17,350 nucleotides of DNA from JBGPHT01 sp041484525 (GTDB taxonomy: Bacteria > Acidobacteriota > Terriglobia > Bryobacterales > Bryobacteraceae). The first letter of the stretch is position 1. Every line of letters starts with the position of its first letter. A program made the position numbers and the translations under genes. Location: the NCBI GenBank assembly GCA_041484525.1, contig JBGPHT010000163.1:1-17350 (forward strand), written 5' to 3'. Positions 1-7,051 of the stretch are shown piece by piece. The notes under the pieces were generated by a model, which did not search any database, had not been told where the DNA came from, and saw only the letters and a list, made by a program, of their open reading frames with translations.

Positions 1-281
1 ACGGCGGTCCGCTGATCCACAACGGCTGGGAAGACGAGCAGCGCTCGTTCGACTCCACCTGCCGCAAGTTTCACCGTTTCCTCACTCAATCCCAGCTCTG
101 AAACCCGCCAGTTACCCACAGATTCCCCGGACGAGCCGGAAAAGAAGAGGACCGCGACCACGCCAAGCACGAAGGTTTCCGCGCGTCTCGAGGCTTCAGG
201 GAATCTGAGCCGTAAGCCGGCGGCGCTGCCGAAGAGCAGAACGATCAGCAGGCTGAACCAGGCACCATCGGATGTACTCAT
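1..281 (-). CDS. Possible small membrane protein downstream of the porin (runs off left edge)
   Basis: An ATG at 279-281 lies 67 bases after the porin stop on the same strand, with a GGAG just upstream. The frame stays open to the window edge (over 90 codons). The predicted N-terminus is hydrophobic (WFSLLIVLLFGSAAGL) and a second hydrophobic stretch follows (TFVLGVVAVLFFSG), so one or two membrane segments are plausible. Codon use looks coding-like in the first ~60 codons and less so where it overlaps the + strand fragment at 3-101. The family is not recognised. It may be a co-transcribed partner of the porin or a chance open frame. Confidence 0.35.
   Translation of the reverse strand, partial: MSTSDGAWFSLLIVLLFGSAAGLRLRFPEASRRAETFVLGVVAVLFFSGSSGESVGNWRVSELGLSEETVKLAAGGVERALLVFPAVVDQRTA
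3..101 (+). CDS. C-terminal fragment of an unrecognised protein (runs in from left edge)
   Basis: Frame 3 is open from the window edge to a TGA at 99-101, giving 32 residues that end HRFLTQSQL. Third codon positions are mostly G or C, as in the confirmed genes of this window. No domain can be recognised from so short a tail. A minus-strand frame (see 1-281) covers the same bases, and only one of the two is likely to be real here. The start and most of the gene lie outside the window. Confidence 0.4.
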   Translation, partial: GGPLIHNGWEDEQRSFDSTCRKFHRFLTQSQL

Positions 282-348
282 GTCTCCAGCATGCCCGACG
301 AGCCATTCAAAAGGCGTAAACAGTCTATAAGGAATTCGTAAGACAGGT

Positions 349-1674
349 CTACCAGGCCCCATCCTTGGCGCCGAACCACCATACCAATCCGACCAGCGCC
401 GTGTCCTGCCGCTTCTTCAGAAGGCCGAGCGTGTCGCTGTAGAAGTAGGGCTGGTTGGAAGCGTCGCGGCGCCATTCGCCGCGCATCAGGAAGCCCTCGG
501 CGAACTTGTACTCCCCGGTGACGGTCGCCTCCTTCAGCGCCTGCGTGACGCCGCTGAAAAGTCCGCCGCGGTCCGTGAGGTATTCCGCACGGCCCGCGAA
601 TGCGACCCGGGGCGTGAATTGATATCGCATATAGGCGGCGCCGCCGGCGGTGTGATCGGACGGGGACGACGTGAAGAGGCGCTGGCGCACCCAATCGAAC
701 TCGCCGGCGAAGGTCAGCTTGGGCGACGCATGCCAGGCGGCGTAGGTGTCGAAGATGTCGAGCCTCCCTGTCGGCGGGTCGGCAATCGGCTGGAAGGGCA
801 CGCCCTGCTGCGTGGGAAGACCGGGCGGCGCGCCGTTCAGGAAGTAGCGGACATCCGGATGTTCCTGGCCCAGAAAATAGTTGAACGTCCAGGTGACGCT
901 CTTATGGGGTTGCGCGGTGAATCCGAATAGCTGGTCCTTGAAGCCGTTGAAATCCTCCGTCTGGTTGGCGCCGTTTACAAGCCAGTAGTTGACGCCCAGC
1001 CGGTCGTTGATCGCGAGATTCATCCGCATTCCCATGTGATAGAAGGGCAGAAAATTGAACCAGAACGAGCGCGAATAGTTGATCTGATCCTTGGTGTAGT
1101 TGCCTTCGAGGCCCATGGGACAGGCCCATTTGCCGAAGTCGATGGTGAGGCCGCGGGCCACGGGCGCGACGTACGTTCCGTATACCTGAAACAGCGCGCG
1201 ATAGATTTCGGGACGAGGCTCGTTGACCGGGTTCCCCTGCATCGCCTGCGTCGCTTGGCCCCACTGCAGGTCCAGCCGCGCGCCGAAGCGCCTGCCCTTC
1301 GCTACGTCGGGCGCATTCTCGATCACGAGGCCCACCTGGTTCAGGCTGAAGCTGTTGCTGCTGACGTCGTAGGCGCGCAGCAGGTTCACCCTGCCGATGG
1401 GCTGGTTGAAGTTGTATCCGTAGTAGCCGTCCACGTTCAGGTTGACGGTGGTGCCGCGCAGCGGGTCGGCAGCGGGCGCGGGCGCGGAAGCGGTAACGGC
1501 GGGCGGGCGCGCCACCGCGGCGGCGGGAGTCGCAGGCACGCGCGACTCGAGTTCATCCACACGCGCCTGGAGTTTCTGTACCAGCGCGCGCAACTCCGAG
1601 AACTGGCGGCTGACGTCATCCTGCGCCAGAGCAACTCCAGCGGCGACGAAAAAGAGAATTGACGGTCTGATCAT
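349..1674 (-). CDS. Outer-membrane beta-barrel porin, OmpL/BBP2-like
   Basis: A 441-residue secreted protein. Residues 1-18 form a signal peptide (MIRPSILFFVAAGVALAQ). A short coiled coil (about 20-46, heptad-like FSELRALVQKLQARVDEL) and a Pro/Ala-rich linker follow. The remainder has alternating aromatic and polar stretches typical of beta strands (VDGYYGYNF, FWFNFLPFYHMGM, GVNYWLVNGAN) and ends in aromatic-rich VGLVWWFGAKDGAW. This resembles the putative beta-barrel porin-2 (BBP2/OmpL-like) family, outer-membrane proteins that let small solutes pass. It is divergent from the kdp operon across a 124-base gap, so shared control with potassium uptake is possible but unproven. Substrate is unknown. 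Confidence 0.75.
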   Translation of the reverse strand: MIRPSILFFVAAGVALAQDDVSRQFSELRALVQKLQARVDELESRVPATPAAAVARPPAVTASAPAPAADPLRGTTVNLNVDGYYGYNFNQPIGRVNLLRAYDVSSNSFSLNQVGLVIENAPDVAKGRRFGARLDLQWGQATQAMQGNPVNEPRPEIYRALFQVYGTYVAPVARGLTIDFGKWACPMGLEGNYTKDQINYSRSFWFNFLPFYHMGMRMNLAINDRLGVNYWLVNGANQTEDFNGFKDQLFGFTAQPHKSVTWTFNYFLGQEHPDVRYFLNGAPPGLPTQQGVPFQPIADPPTGRLDIFDTYAAWHASPKLTFAGEFDWVRQRLFTSSPSDHTAGGAAYMRYQFTPRVAFAGRAEYLTDRGGLFSGVTQALKEATVTGEYKFAEGFLMRGEWRRDASNQPYFYSDTLGLLKKRQDTALVGLVWWFGAKDGAW

Positions 1675-1798
1675 GGCAATGCAATCCAGTACCAGGATGG
1701 CCTGTTATTGGCCTGATGCCAGTGCTTTGACGCCCGGTTTATTGAATCCTAATCCCTTCTTTACGACTTCCTTATGCCCCGATCCTTAGGCTGAAGAC
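1675..1798. promoter_or_regulatory. Divergent intergenic region between porin and kdp operon
   Basis: These 124 bases separate the porin start (-) from the first kdp-operon gene (+), so promoters for both must lie here or within the genes. A weak + strand candidate is TTGACG at 1727-1732 with CCTAAT at 1748-1753. The 15-base spacing is short and the -10 match is modest. No convincing operator palindrome or riboswitch fold is visible by eye. Confidence 0.35.
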
Positions 1799-2248
1799 AT
1801 GGATACACGCGGCGTACTGCGAATCGATCCGGGGTCCCTCGATGTGGATGGAGCCGCCGGAGAGATCGAGATTGTCGTGCCCTACACGGAATGGGCTGTA
1901 ACCCGGGCGGTGCTCGAACGGGTGGCCGGACTGACGGCGGGACTGAACGTGGCCATCACGTTAGTGGCGGTTCACACCATCCCGTACCCCGCAACTTTCG
2001 GGTGTCCAACGGCTGTTCACGCGCATCTAGTAGAGCAACTGGTGGATCTCGCGAGTCATTGCCCGCTTCCGGTGAACCCGCAGGTGGTCCTGGCGCGCAG
2101 CCGGGAGGAAGGGTTCCGGCACGTGCTTCGCCCCGAATCCACGGTGTTGGTCGGTTCCCGAAAACACTGGTGGCGTTCCAACGAGGAGTCGCTGGCTCGT
2201 TCGCTGGCGCGCGATGGACACAAAGTTGCCCTGTTGCACGTGGAGTAA
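1799..2248 (+). CDS. Usp-like (universal stress protein fold) leader protein of the kdp operon
   Basis: A 149-residue cytoplasmic protein. The layout is Usp-like: an N-terminal strand and helix (EIEIVVPYTEWAVTRAVLER), a second strand ending AVHTIPYP, a middle helix, and a C-terminal strand-turn-helix-strand (ESTVLVGSRKHWWRSNEESL then VALLHVE). The usual Usp nucleotide motif G-2x-G-9x-G-S/T is not intact: after VLVGSRK the expected glycines are missing. It may therefore bind a ligand differently or not at all. It is first in the run of genes leading into kdpF, with only 7 bases to the next start, which argues for a role in regulating or assembling the pump. The ATG follows a weak upstream AGG. 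Function is inferred from fold resemblance and context. Confidence 0.6.
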   Translation: MDTRGVLRIDPGSLDVDGAAGEIEIVVPYTEWAVTRAVLERVAGLTAGLNVAITLVAVHTIPYPATFGCPTAVHAHLVEQLVDLASHCPLPVNPQVVLARSREEGFRHVLRPESTVLVGSRKHWWRSNEESLARSLARDGHKVALLHVE

Positions 2249-2255
2249 GGAATCA

Positions 2256-2339
2256 ATGCTGGATCTTGCGTTCGTGACAATTGCGATTCTGTTTTTCTTG
2301 GCGAGCTGGGCATTCGTGAAAGGATGCGACCGGCTGTAA
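2256..2339 (+). CDS. 27-residue membrane microprotein upstream of kdpF
   Basis: ATG at 2256-2258, TAA at 2337-2339. A good AAGGA ribosome site at 2247-2251 lies four bases from the start. The peptide has one hydrophobic helix (LAFVTIAILFFLASWAFV) followed by a short charged tail, KGCDRL. It resembles small membrane peptides with a ...GC(D/E)RL end that I recall next to kdp genes in other bacteria. Automatic annotation usually misses it because of its length. It lies between the Usp-like gene and kdpF, both also on the + strand. A KdpF-like role (single-helix accessory subunit stabilising the pump or contacting a regulator) is an inference. Confidence 0.65.
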   Translation: MLDLAFVTIAILFFLASWAFVKGCDRL

Positions 2340-2349
2340 AGGCTGTAAA
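2332..2349 (+). repeat. Perfect tandem duplication of a 9-base unit (GGCTGTAAA x2)
   Basis: GGCTGTAAA at 2332-2340 is repeated immediately at 2341-2349. The first copy holds the stop codon of the microprotein and the second lies in the spacer just before the kdpF ribosome site. It is probably a replication-slippage duplication that lengthened the spacer without changing either protein. Confidence 0.8.
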
Positions 2350-2361
2350 GAAGGGAGCCAA

Positions 2362-2445
2362 ATGGAATACGTGCTGTCGCTGATTGTGGCCGCGGCAATC
2401 GCTGTGTATCTGTTCTACGCGCTGTTGCGGCCCGAGAGGTTTTGA
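2362..2445 (+). CDS. kdpF: KdpF, small subunit of the K+-transporting ATPase
   Basis: A 27-residue single-helix membrane peptide, starting MEYVLSLIVAAAIAVYLF and ending YALLRPERF. The ALLRPE(R/K)F end is the hallmark of KdpF. Family knowledge: KdpF packs against KdpA as a lipid-like stabilising peptide of the KdpFABC complex in the inner membrane. The start at 2362 has a strong purine-rich site (AAGGGAG) upstream, and kdpA begins 9 bases after the stop. The size is close to that of E. coli KdpF (29 residues). Confidence 0.92.
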   Translation: MEYVLSLIVAAAIAVYLFYALLRPERF

Positions 2446-2454
2446 GAGACTTCA

Positions 2455-4218
2455 ATGACTCAGAATGGAGTTCTTCAAATCGTGTTGTACGTCCTGGTGG
2501 TGCTGGCCTTGACCAAGCCCATGGGGCTGTACATGACGAAAGTATTCGCGGGCGAGCGCACCTGGCTGCACCCGGTGTTGCGGCCGGTAGAGAAGGCAAT
2601 TTACCGGCTCTGCGGCATCGAGGAAACGGTCGAGCAGCCCTGGACGCGTTACGCCGGCGGAGTGCTGGTGTTCAGTATCGTGAGCCTGCTGCTCACTTAT
2701 CTTCTGCAACGGGTGCAGCAGTGGCTGCCGTTGAATCCGGCGGGACTGTCGAACGTGGGCACCGACCTTGCGTTCAACACCGCGGTGAGTTTCACCACTA
2801 ATACCAACTGGCAATCGTACGTGCCTGAAACCACCATGAGCTATTTGACCCAGATGATGGGTCTGGCGACGCACAATTTCTTTTCCGCGGCGGTGGGAAT
2901 CGTGGTGGCGATTGCGATGGTGCGCGGGTTTGCGCGCCACTCGACTAAGCTGTTGGGAAACTTTTGGGTCGATTTCACGCGAGCCACTCTATATGTATTG
3001 CTGCCGCTTTCGATTGTGGGCGCGCTGCTGCTGTGCTCGCAGGGCGTGATCCAGAATTTCCATCCGTATGAGAAGGCGGCAACGCTCGAAGGCGTCGTGC
3101 AAACCATTCCGCAGGGTCCGGTCGCCTCGCAGGAAGCCATCAAGATGATCGGGACCAACGGTGGCGGATTCTTCAACGCGAATTCGGCGCATCCTTACGA
3201 GAACCCCACACCGCTCGCGAACTTCCTGCAGATGGTGTTCATCTTCATCATCCCGGCAGGCCTCACCTACACGTTCGGCAAGATGGTGCGGGACACGCGT
3301 CAAGGCTGGGCGATCTTCGCGGCCATGTGCACGCTGTTCCTGGTGGGCGTCGCGGTCACGTATCCAGCGGAGCAGGCCGGCAACCCGATCCTGTCGAGGC
3401 TCGGCATCGAATCGGCGGCAACGGTGGGGCAGTCGGGCGGCAACATGGAGGGCAAGGAAGTCCGGTTCGGCATCGCGAACTCGGCGTTGTTCACCGTCAT
3501 CACGACGGACGCGAGCTGCGGCGCCGTCAATAACACACATGACAGCCTGACGCCGCTCGGCGGACTGGTGCCGCTCATCAATATCGAATTGGGTGAGGTG
3601 ATCTTCGGCGGCGTAGGTTCGGGTCTGTACGGAATGCTGCTGTTCGCCATTCTGGCGGTGTTCATCGCGGGACTGATGGTGGGGCGTACGCCGGAGTATC
3701 TGGGCAAGAAGATCGAGCAGAAGGAAGTCAAGATGGTGATGCTGGCGGTGCTGGTGCTGGCGATCACCATCCTGGGATTTGCCGGCGTGGGCGCGGTAGC
3801 GCACTTTCCGGAGAAGAGTTGGATCAACCCGCCGGGACCGTCCACCGGGAACCTCACCAACAACGGGCCGCACGGCCTCTCGGAGATTCTGTACGCGTAC
3901 AGTAGCGCCGCCGGCAACAACGGCAGCGCGTTCGCGGGCTTCAATGCCAACACCGCGTACTTCAACACCACGATGGGTCTCGCGATGCTGTTCGGCCGAT
4001 TCCTGATGTTGATTCCGCTGCTGGCCGCGGCCGGGAGCCTGGCGCAAAAGAAAATGGTGCCGGTCTCGGCGGGAACGTTCCCGACGCACGGACCGCTGTT
4101 CGTGGTCCTGCTGGTGGGGGTGGTGGTGATCGTGGGTGCGCTCACGTTCTTTCCAGCGCTCTCGCTGGGGCCGATCGTCGAGCACCTATTCATGCATCAA
4201 GGAAGGCTTTGGGGCTAA
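2455..4218 (+). CDS. kdpA: KdpA, potassium-binding and translocating subunit
   Basis: A 587-residue polytopic inner-membrane protein, slightly longer than E. coli KdpA (557). It belongs to the SKT superfamily with four pore loops, and all four filter segments are visible: TTNTNWQ (about 114-120), GTNGGGFFNANSAHP (from 233), SCGAVNN (354-360) and NNGSAFAGF (488-496). The signature GEVIFGGVGSGLYGM is also present. KdpA selects K+ and passes it through an inter-subunit tunnel to KdpB. The start is 9 bases after kdpF with GAGAG upstream. kdpB begins after a 3-base gap. No missing filter residue was noticed. Confidence 0.97.
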   Translation: MTQNGVLQIVLYVLVVLALTKPMGLYMTKVFAGERTWLHPVLRPVEKAIYRLCGIEETVEQPWTRYAGGVLVFSIVSLLLTYLLQRVQQWLPLNPAGLSNVGTDLAFNTAVSFTTNTNWQSYVPETTMSYLTQMMGLATHNFFSAAVGIVVAIAMVRGFARHSTKLLGNFWVDFTRATLYVLLPLSIVGALLLCSQGVIQNFHPYEKAATLEGVVQTIPQGPVASQEAIKMIGTNGGGFFNANSAHPYENPTPLANFLQMVFIFIIPAGLTYTFGKMVRDTRQGWAIFAAMCTLFLVGVAVTYPAEQAGNPILSRLGIESAATVGQSGGNMEGKEVRFGIANSALFTVITTDASCGAVNNTHDSLTPLGGLVPLINIELGEVIFGGVGSGLYGMLLFAILAVFIAGLMVGRTPEYLGKKIEQKEVKMVMLAVLVLAITILGFAGVGAVAHFPEKSWINPPGPSTGNLTNNGPHGLSEILYAYSSAAGNNGSAFAGFNANTAYFNTTMGLAMLFGRFLMLIPLLAAAGSLAQKKMVPVSAGTFPTHGPLFVVLLVGVVVIVGALTFFPALSLGPIVEHLFMHQGRLWG

Positions 4219-4221
4219 AAC

Positions 4222-6333
4222 ATGGCGACTGTATTATCTACTCCTCCGACGACGACTGATAGCGTTTCAATCATCCCTCAAAAAGGCATGCGGGCTCGTC
4301 CGCTGTTGGACCCGCCCATCGTCAAGCGAGCCATCGGCGATTCGCTCATCAAGCTGAATCCGCGCACCATGATGAAGAACCCGGTGATGTTCGTGGTGGA
4401 AGTCGGGGCCGCCATGACCACCATCCTGGCGGTGCGCGATTTTGCCGTGGGCGCGAGCATCACGGGGTTCACGGTGCAAATCACGCTGTGGCTCTGGTTC
4501 ACCGTATTGTTTGCCAACTTCGCCGAAGCCATGGCGGAAGGCCGCGGCAAGGCGCAGGCCGACACGCTCCGCAAGACGAAGACCGAGACCACGGCGCGGC
4601 GGGCGGTAGGTTCGAAGTGGGAGACGGTCGCGGCCACGCAGTTGCGCAGCGGCGATACGGTGCTGGTGGAGTTGGGCGAAATCATCCCCGGGGACGGCGA
4701 CGTCATCGAGGGTATTGCCACAGTGGATGAATCGGCCATCACTGGAGAAAGTGCGCCCGTGATCCGCGAATCGGGCGGCGACCGCAGCGCCGTCACCGGT
4801 GGCACCAAAGTGCTGTCGGACTGGATCAAAGTGCGCATCACGTCCAATCCCGGGGAGACGTTCCTGGACCGCATGATCGCGCTCGTGGAAGGTGCGGAGC
4901 GGCAGAAAACGCCCAACGAGATCGCGCTCAACATCGTGATTGCCGGGCTGACGCTGGTGTTCCTGCTGGCGGTGGTGACGCTGCAGCCGTTCGCCATTTA
5001 CAGCGTGGCGGCGAGCGGCAGCGGCACGGCGCCGTCGGTCACGGTGCTGATCTCGCTGCTGGTCTGCCTGATTCCCACTACCATCGGCGGGCTGCTTTCG
5101 GCCATCGGTATCGCCGGCATGGATCGCGTGATGCAGCACAACGTGCTCGCCATGAGCGGCAAGGCCGTCGAAGCCGCGGGCGACGTCAACACGCTGCTGC
5201 TGGACAAGACCGGTACCATCACGCTGGGCAACCGGCAGGCGGTGGAGTTCATTCCCATGGCCGGCGTGAATGAGGCCGAACTGGCGGATGCGGCGCAGCT
5301 TTCGAGCCTGGCCGACGAAACGCCGGAAGGCCGGTCGATCGTGGTGCTGGCGAAGGAGAAGTACAGCATCCGCGGCCGCGAGGTGGCCGAGCATGAGGCG
5401 CATTTCATCGCGTTCACGGCGCAGACGCGCATGAGCGGCGTCGACCTGGACGGCCGGATGATCCGCAAGGGCGCGACGGAATCCGTGATGGAGTTCGTCC
5501 ACGAGCAGGGCGGCACAGTGCCCACGGAGCTGATGGATATTACGGACCGCATCTCGCGCTCCGGCGGCACACCGCTCGTCGTTGCGGACCGCGGGCGCGC
5601 TCTCGGCGTAGTGCATCTCAAGGACGTGGTCAAGGGTGGAATGCGCGAGCGTTTCGGGCAGCTTCGCGCCATCGGCATCCGCACCGTAATGATCACGGGC
5701 GACAACCCGCTCACGGCCGCTGCTATCGCGGCGGAGGCGGGCGTCGACGATTTCCTGGCGCAGGCCACGCCCAAAGACAAGATGGACCTCATCAAGAAGG
5801 AGCAGGCCGGCGGCCGCCTGGTGGCCATGACGGGCGACGGCACCAACGACGCGCCCGCGCTGGCGCAGGCGGACGTGGGCCTGGCGATGAATACCGGCAC
5901 CATGGCCGCGAAGGAAGCGGGCAACATGGTGGACCTCGACAGCAATCCCACGAAGCTGATCGAGGTGGTGGCCATCGGTAAGCAGTTGTTGATGACGCGC
6001 GGCGCGCTGACCACGTTTTCGATCGCCAACGATATCGCCAAGTACTTCGCCATTCTGCCGGCGATGTTTATGGCCACTTATCCGGTGCTGGCGAAACTCA
6101 ACATCATGGGGCTGCACAGCCCGCAGAGCGCCGTGCTGGCCTCGGTGATCTTCAACGCGCTGATCATCATCGTGCTGATCCCGCTGGCGCTGCGCGGCGT
6201 GAAATACAAACCTATGAGCGCGGCGGCCCTGTTGCGCCGCAACCTGCTGGTCTACGGAGTGGGCGGCGTGATCGCGCCCTTCCCGGGCATCTGGCTCATC
6301 GACCGGTTATTGGGGGTCTTACACCTCGCATGA
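4222..6333 (+). CDS. kdpB: KdpB, P-type ATPase catalytic subunit
   Basis: A 703-residue P-type ATPase of the KdpB (P1A) type that powers K+ uptake by ATP hydrolysis. The actuator motif TGES is at 174-177, the phosphorylation motif DKTGT begins at D328, and the hinge motif MTGDGTNDAPAL spans about 536-547. The membrane motif CLIPTTIGGLL, whose proline is typical of KdpB, is present. The nucleotide-binding domain contains KGATESV and SRSGGTPLVV. It has an N-terminal extension of about 20 residues before the conserved RPLLDPPIVKRA. Its 3' end overlaps kdpC by 4 bases (ATGA), which suggests translational coupling. The serine of TGES (S177) is the residue equivalent to the inhibitory phosphorylation site known in E. 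coli KdpB. Confidence 0.98.
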   Translation: MATVLSTPPTTTDSVSIIPQKGMRARPLLDPPIVKRAIGDSLIKLNPRTMMKNPVMFVVEVGAAMTTILAVRDFAVGASITGFTVQITLWLWFTVLFANFAEAMAEGRGKAQADTLRKTKTETTARRAVGSKWETVAATQLRSGDTVLVELGEIIPGDGDVIEGIATVDESAITGESAPVIRESGGDRSAVTGGTKVLSDWIKVRITSNPGETFLDRMIALVEGAERQKTPNEIALNIVIAGLTLVFLLAVVTLQPFAIYSVAASGSGTAPSVTVLISLLVCLIPTTIGGLLSAIGIAGMDRVMQHNVLAMSGKAVEAAGDVNTLLLDKTGTITLGNRQAVEFIPMAGVNEAELADAAQLSSLADETPEGRSIVVLAKEKYSIRGREVAEHEAHFIAFTAQTRMSGVDLDGRMIRKGATESVMEFVHEQGGTVPTELMDITDRISRSGGTPLVVADRGRALGVVHLKDVVKGGMRERFGQLRAIGIRTVMITGDNPLTAAAIAAEAGVDDFLAQATPKDKMDLIKKEQAGGRLVAMTGDGTNDAPALAQADVGLAMNTGTMAAKEAGNMVDLDSNPTKLIEVVAIGKQLLMTRGALTTFSIANDIAKYFAILPAMFMATYPVLAKLNIMGLHSPQSAVLASVIFNALIIIVLIPLALRGVKYKPMSAAALLRRNLLVYGVGGVIAPFPGIWLIDRLLGVLHLA

Positions 6334-6911
6334 AACAACTTATTATTGCTATCAAAGTTACGCTGGTTCTCACGCTGGTTACGGGCGTGGCCTATCCGCT
6401 GCTGGTCACTGGTCTGGCGAAGGCGTTGTTCCACCGTCAGGCGGACGGCAGCCTGATTCAGGCGAACGGCCGCACCATCGGCTCGGAGCTGATCGGGCAG
6501 CGGTTCACTAAGCCGGAGTACTTTCACGGCCGTCCTTCGGCGGCCGGGAACGACGGCTACGACGGAACGGCGTCGGGCGGATCGAACCTGGGGCCTACCA
6601 ATCAGAAGCTGGTGGACCGCGTGAAGGCGGACGTGCAGAAGTTCCGCACCGAGAATCCGGCCTACACCGGCTCTGTCCCGGCCGACATGGTGACGGCCTC
6701 GGGCAGCGGACTCGATCCCGATATCAGCCCCGCCTCGGCTGAGGCGCAGGTGGCGCGGGTAGCCGCAGCGCGTGGCACAAGCGTCGACTCCATCCGGCAG
6801 ATCGTCGCCGCCAACACCGAGGGACGCCAGTTGGGAATCCTGGGCGAGCCCCGCGTGAACGTGCTGAAGCTCAACCTGGCTTTGGACAGCGCGCTCCCCA
6901 GTCATAAATAG
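6330..6911 (+). CDS. kdpC: KdpC, accessory subunit of the K+-transporting ATPase
   Basis: A 193-residue subunit with one N-terminal membrane helix (IIAIKVTLVLTLVTGVAYPL) and a periplasm-facing domain. Typical KdpC motifs are present: YFHGRPSAAG, the SGGSNLGPTN segment, SGSGLDPDISP, and VNVLKLNLAL near the end. KdpC binds the complex on the extracytoplasmic side and is needed for assembly and K+ affinity. The length matches the family (about 190). The start codon overlaps the kdpB stop, so the start is well fixed. Confidence 0.96.
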   Translation: MKQLIIAIKVTLVLTLVTGVAYPLLVTGLAKALFHRQADGSLIQANGRTIGSELIGQRFTKPEYFHGRPSAAGNDGYDGTASGGSNLGPTNQKLVDRVKADVQKFRTENPAYTGSVPADMVTASGSGLDPDISPASAEAQVARVAAARGTSVDSIRQIVAANTEGRQLGILGEPRVNVLKLNLALDSALPSHK

Positions 6912-6966
6912 ATCTCGGGGAAAGGTGCAAAATGCGGCCGCTCACGTTCCCGTCGTTCACAGGCCA

Positions 6967-6992
6967 GCCCGGCCGGATCGTTAGTGCCGGGC
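6967..6992 (+). other. Stem-loop between kdpC and the first KdpD-N gene
   Basis: GCCCGGC (6967-6973) and GCCGGGC (6986-6992) form a 7-bp GC stem with a 12-base loop in the 140-base gap after kdpC. No T-run follows, so it is not a standard intrinsic terminator. It could protect or process the kdpFABC mRNA end, or attenuate read-through into the KdpD-N genes. Confidence 0.35.
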
Positions 6993-7051
6993 AGCCGGAC
7001 CGCTTTACGCAGCCGATACCCGTCAGGCTTTGAGCGGTTATTCTGAGGACA

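Noticed and set aside
1675..1798. c-di-AMP or other riboswitch ahead of the kdp operon
   Set aside because: The leader is short and I see no match to the ydaO or other known aptamer consensus.
4267..6117. 616-codon minus-strand open frame across kdpB, and similar long frames opposite kdpA and glgP
   Set aside because: The translations are His/Arg/Gln-rich with no family features and mirror highly conserved genes on the other strand; GC-rich DNA commonly gives such frames.
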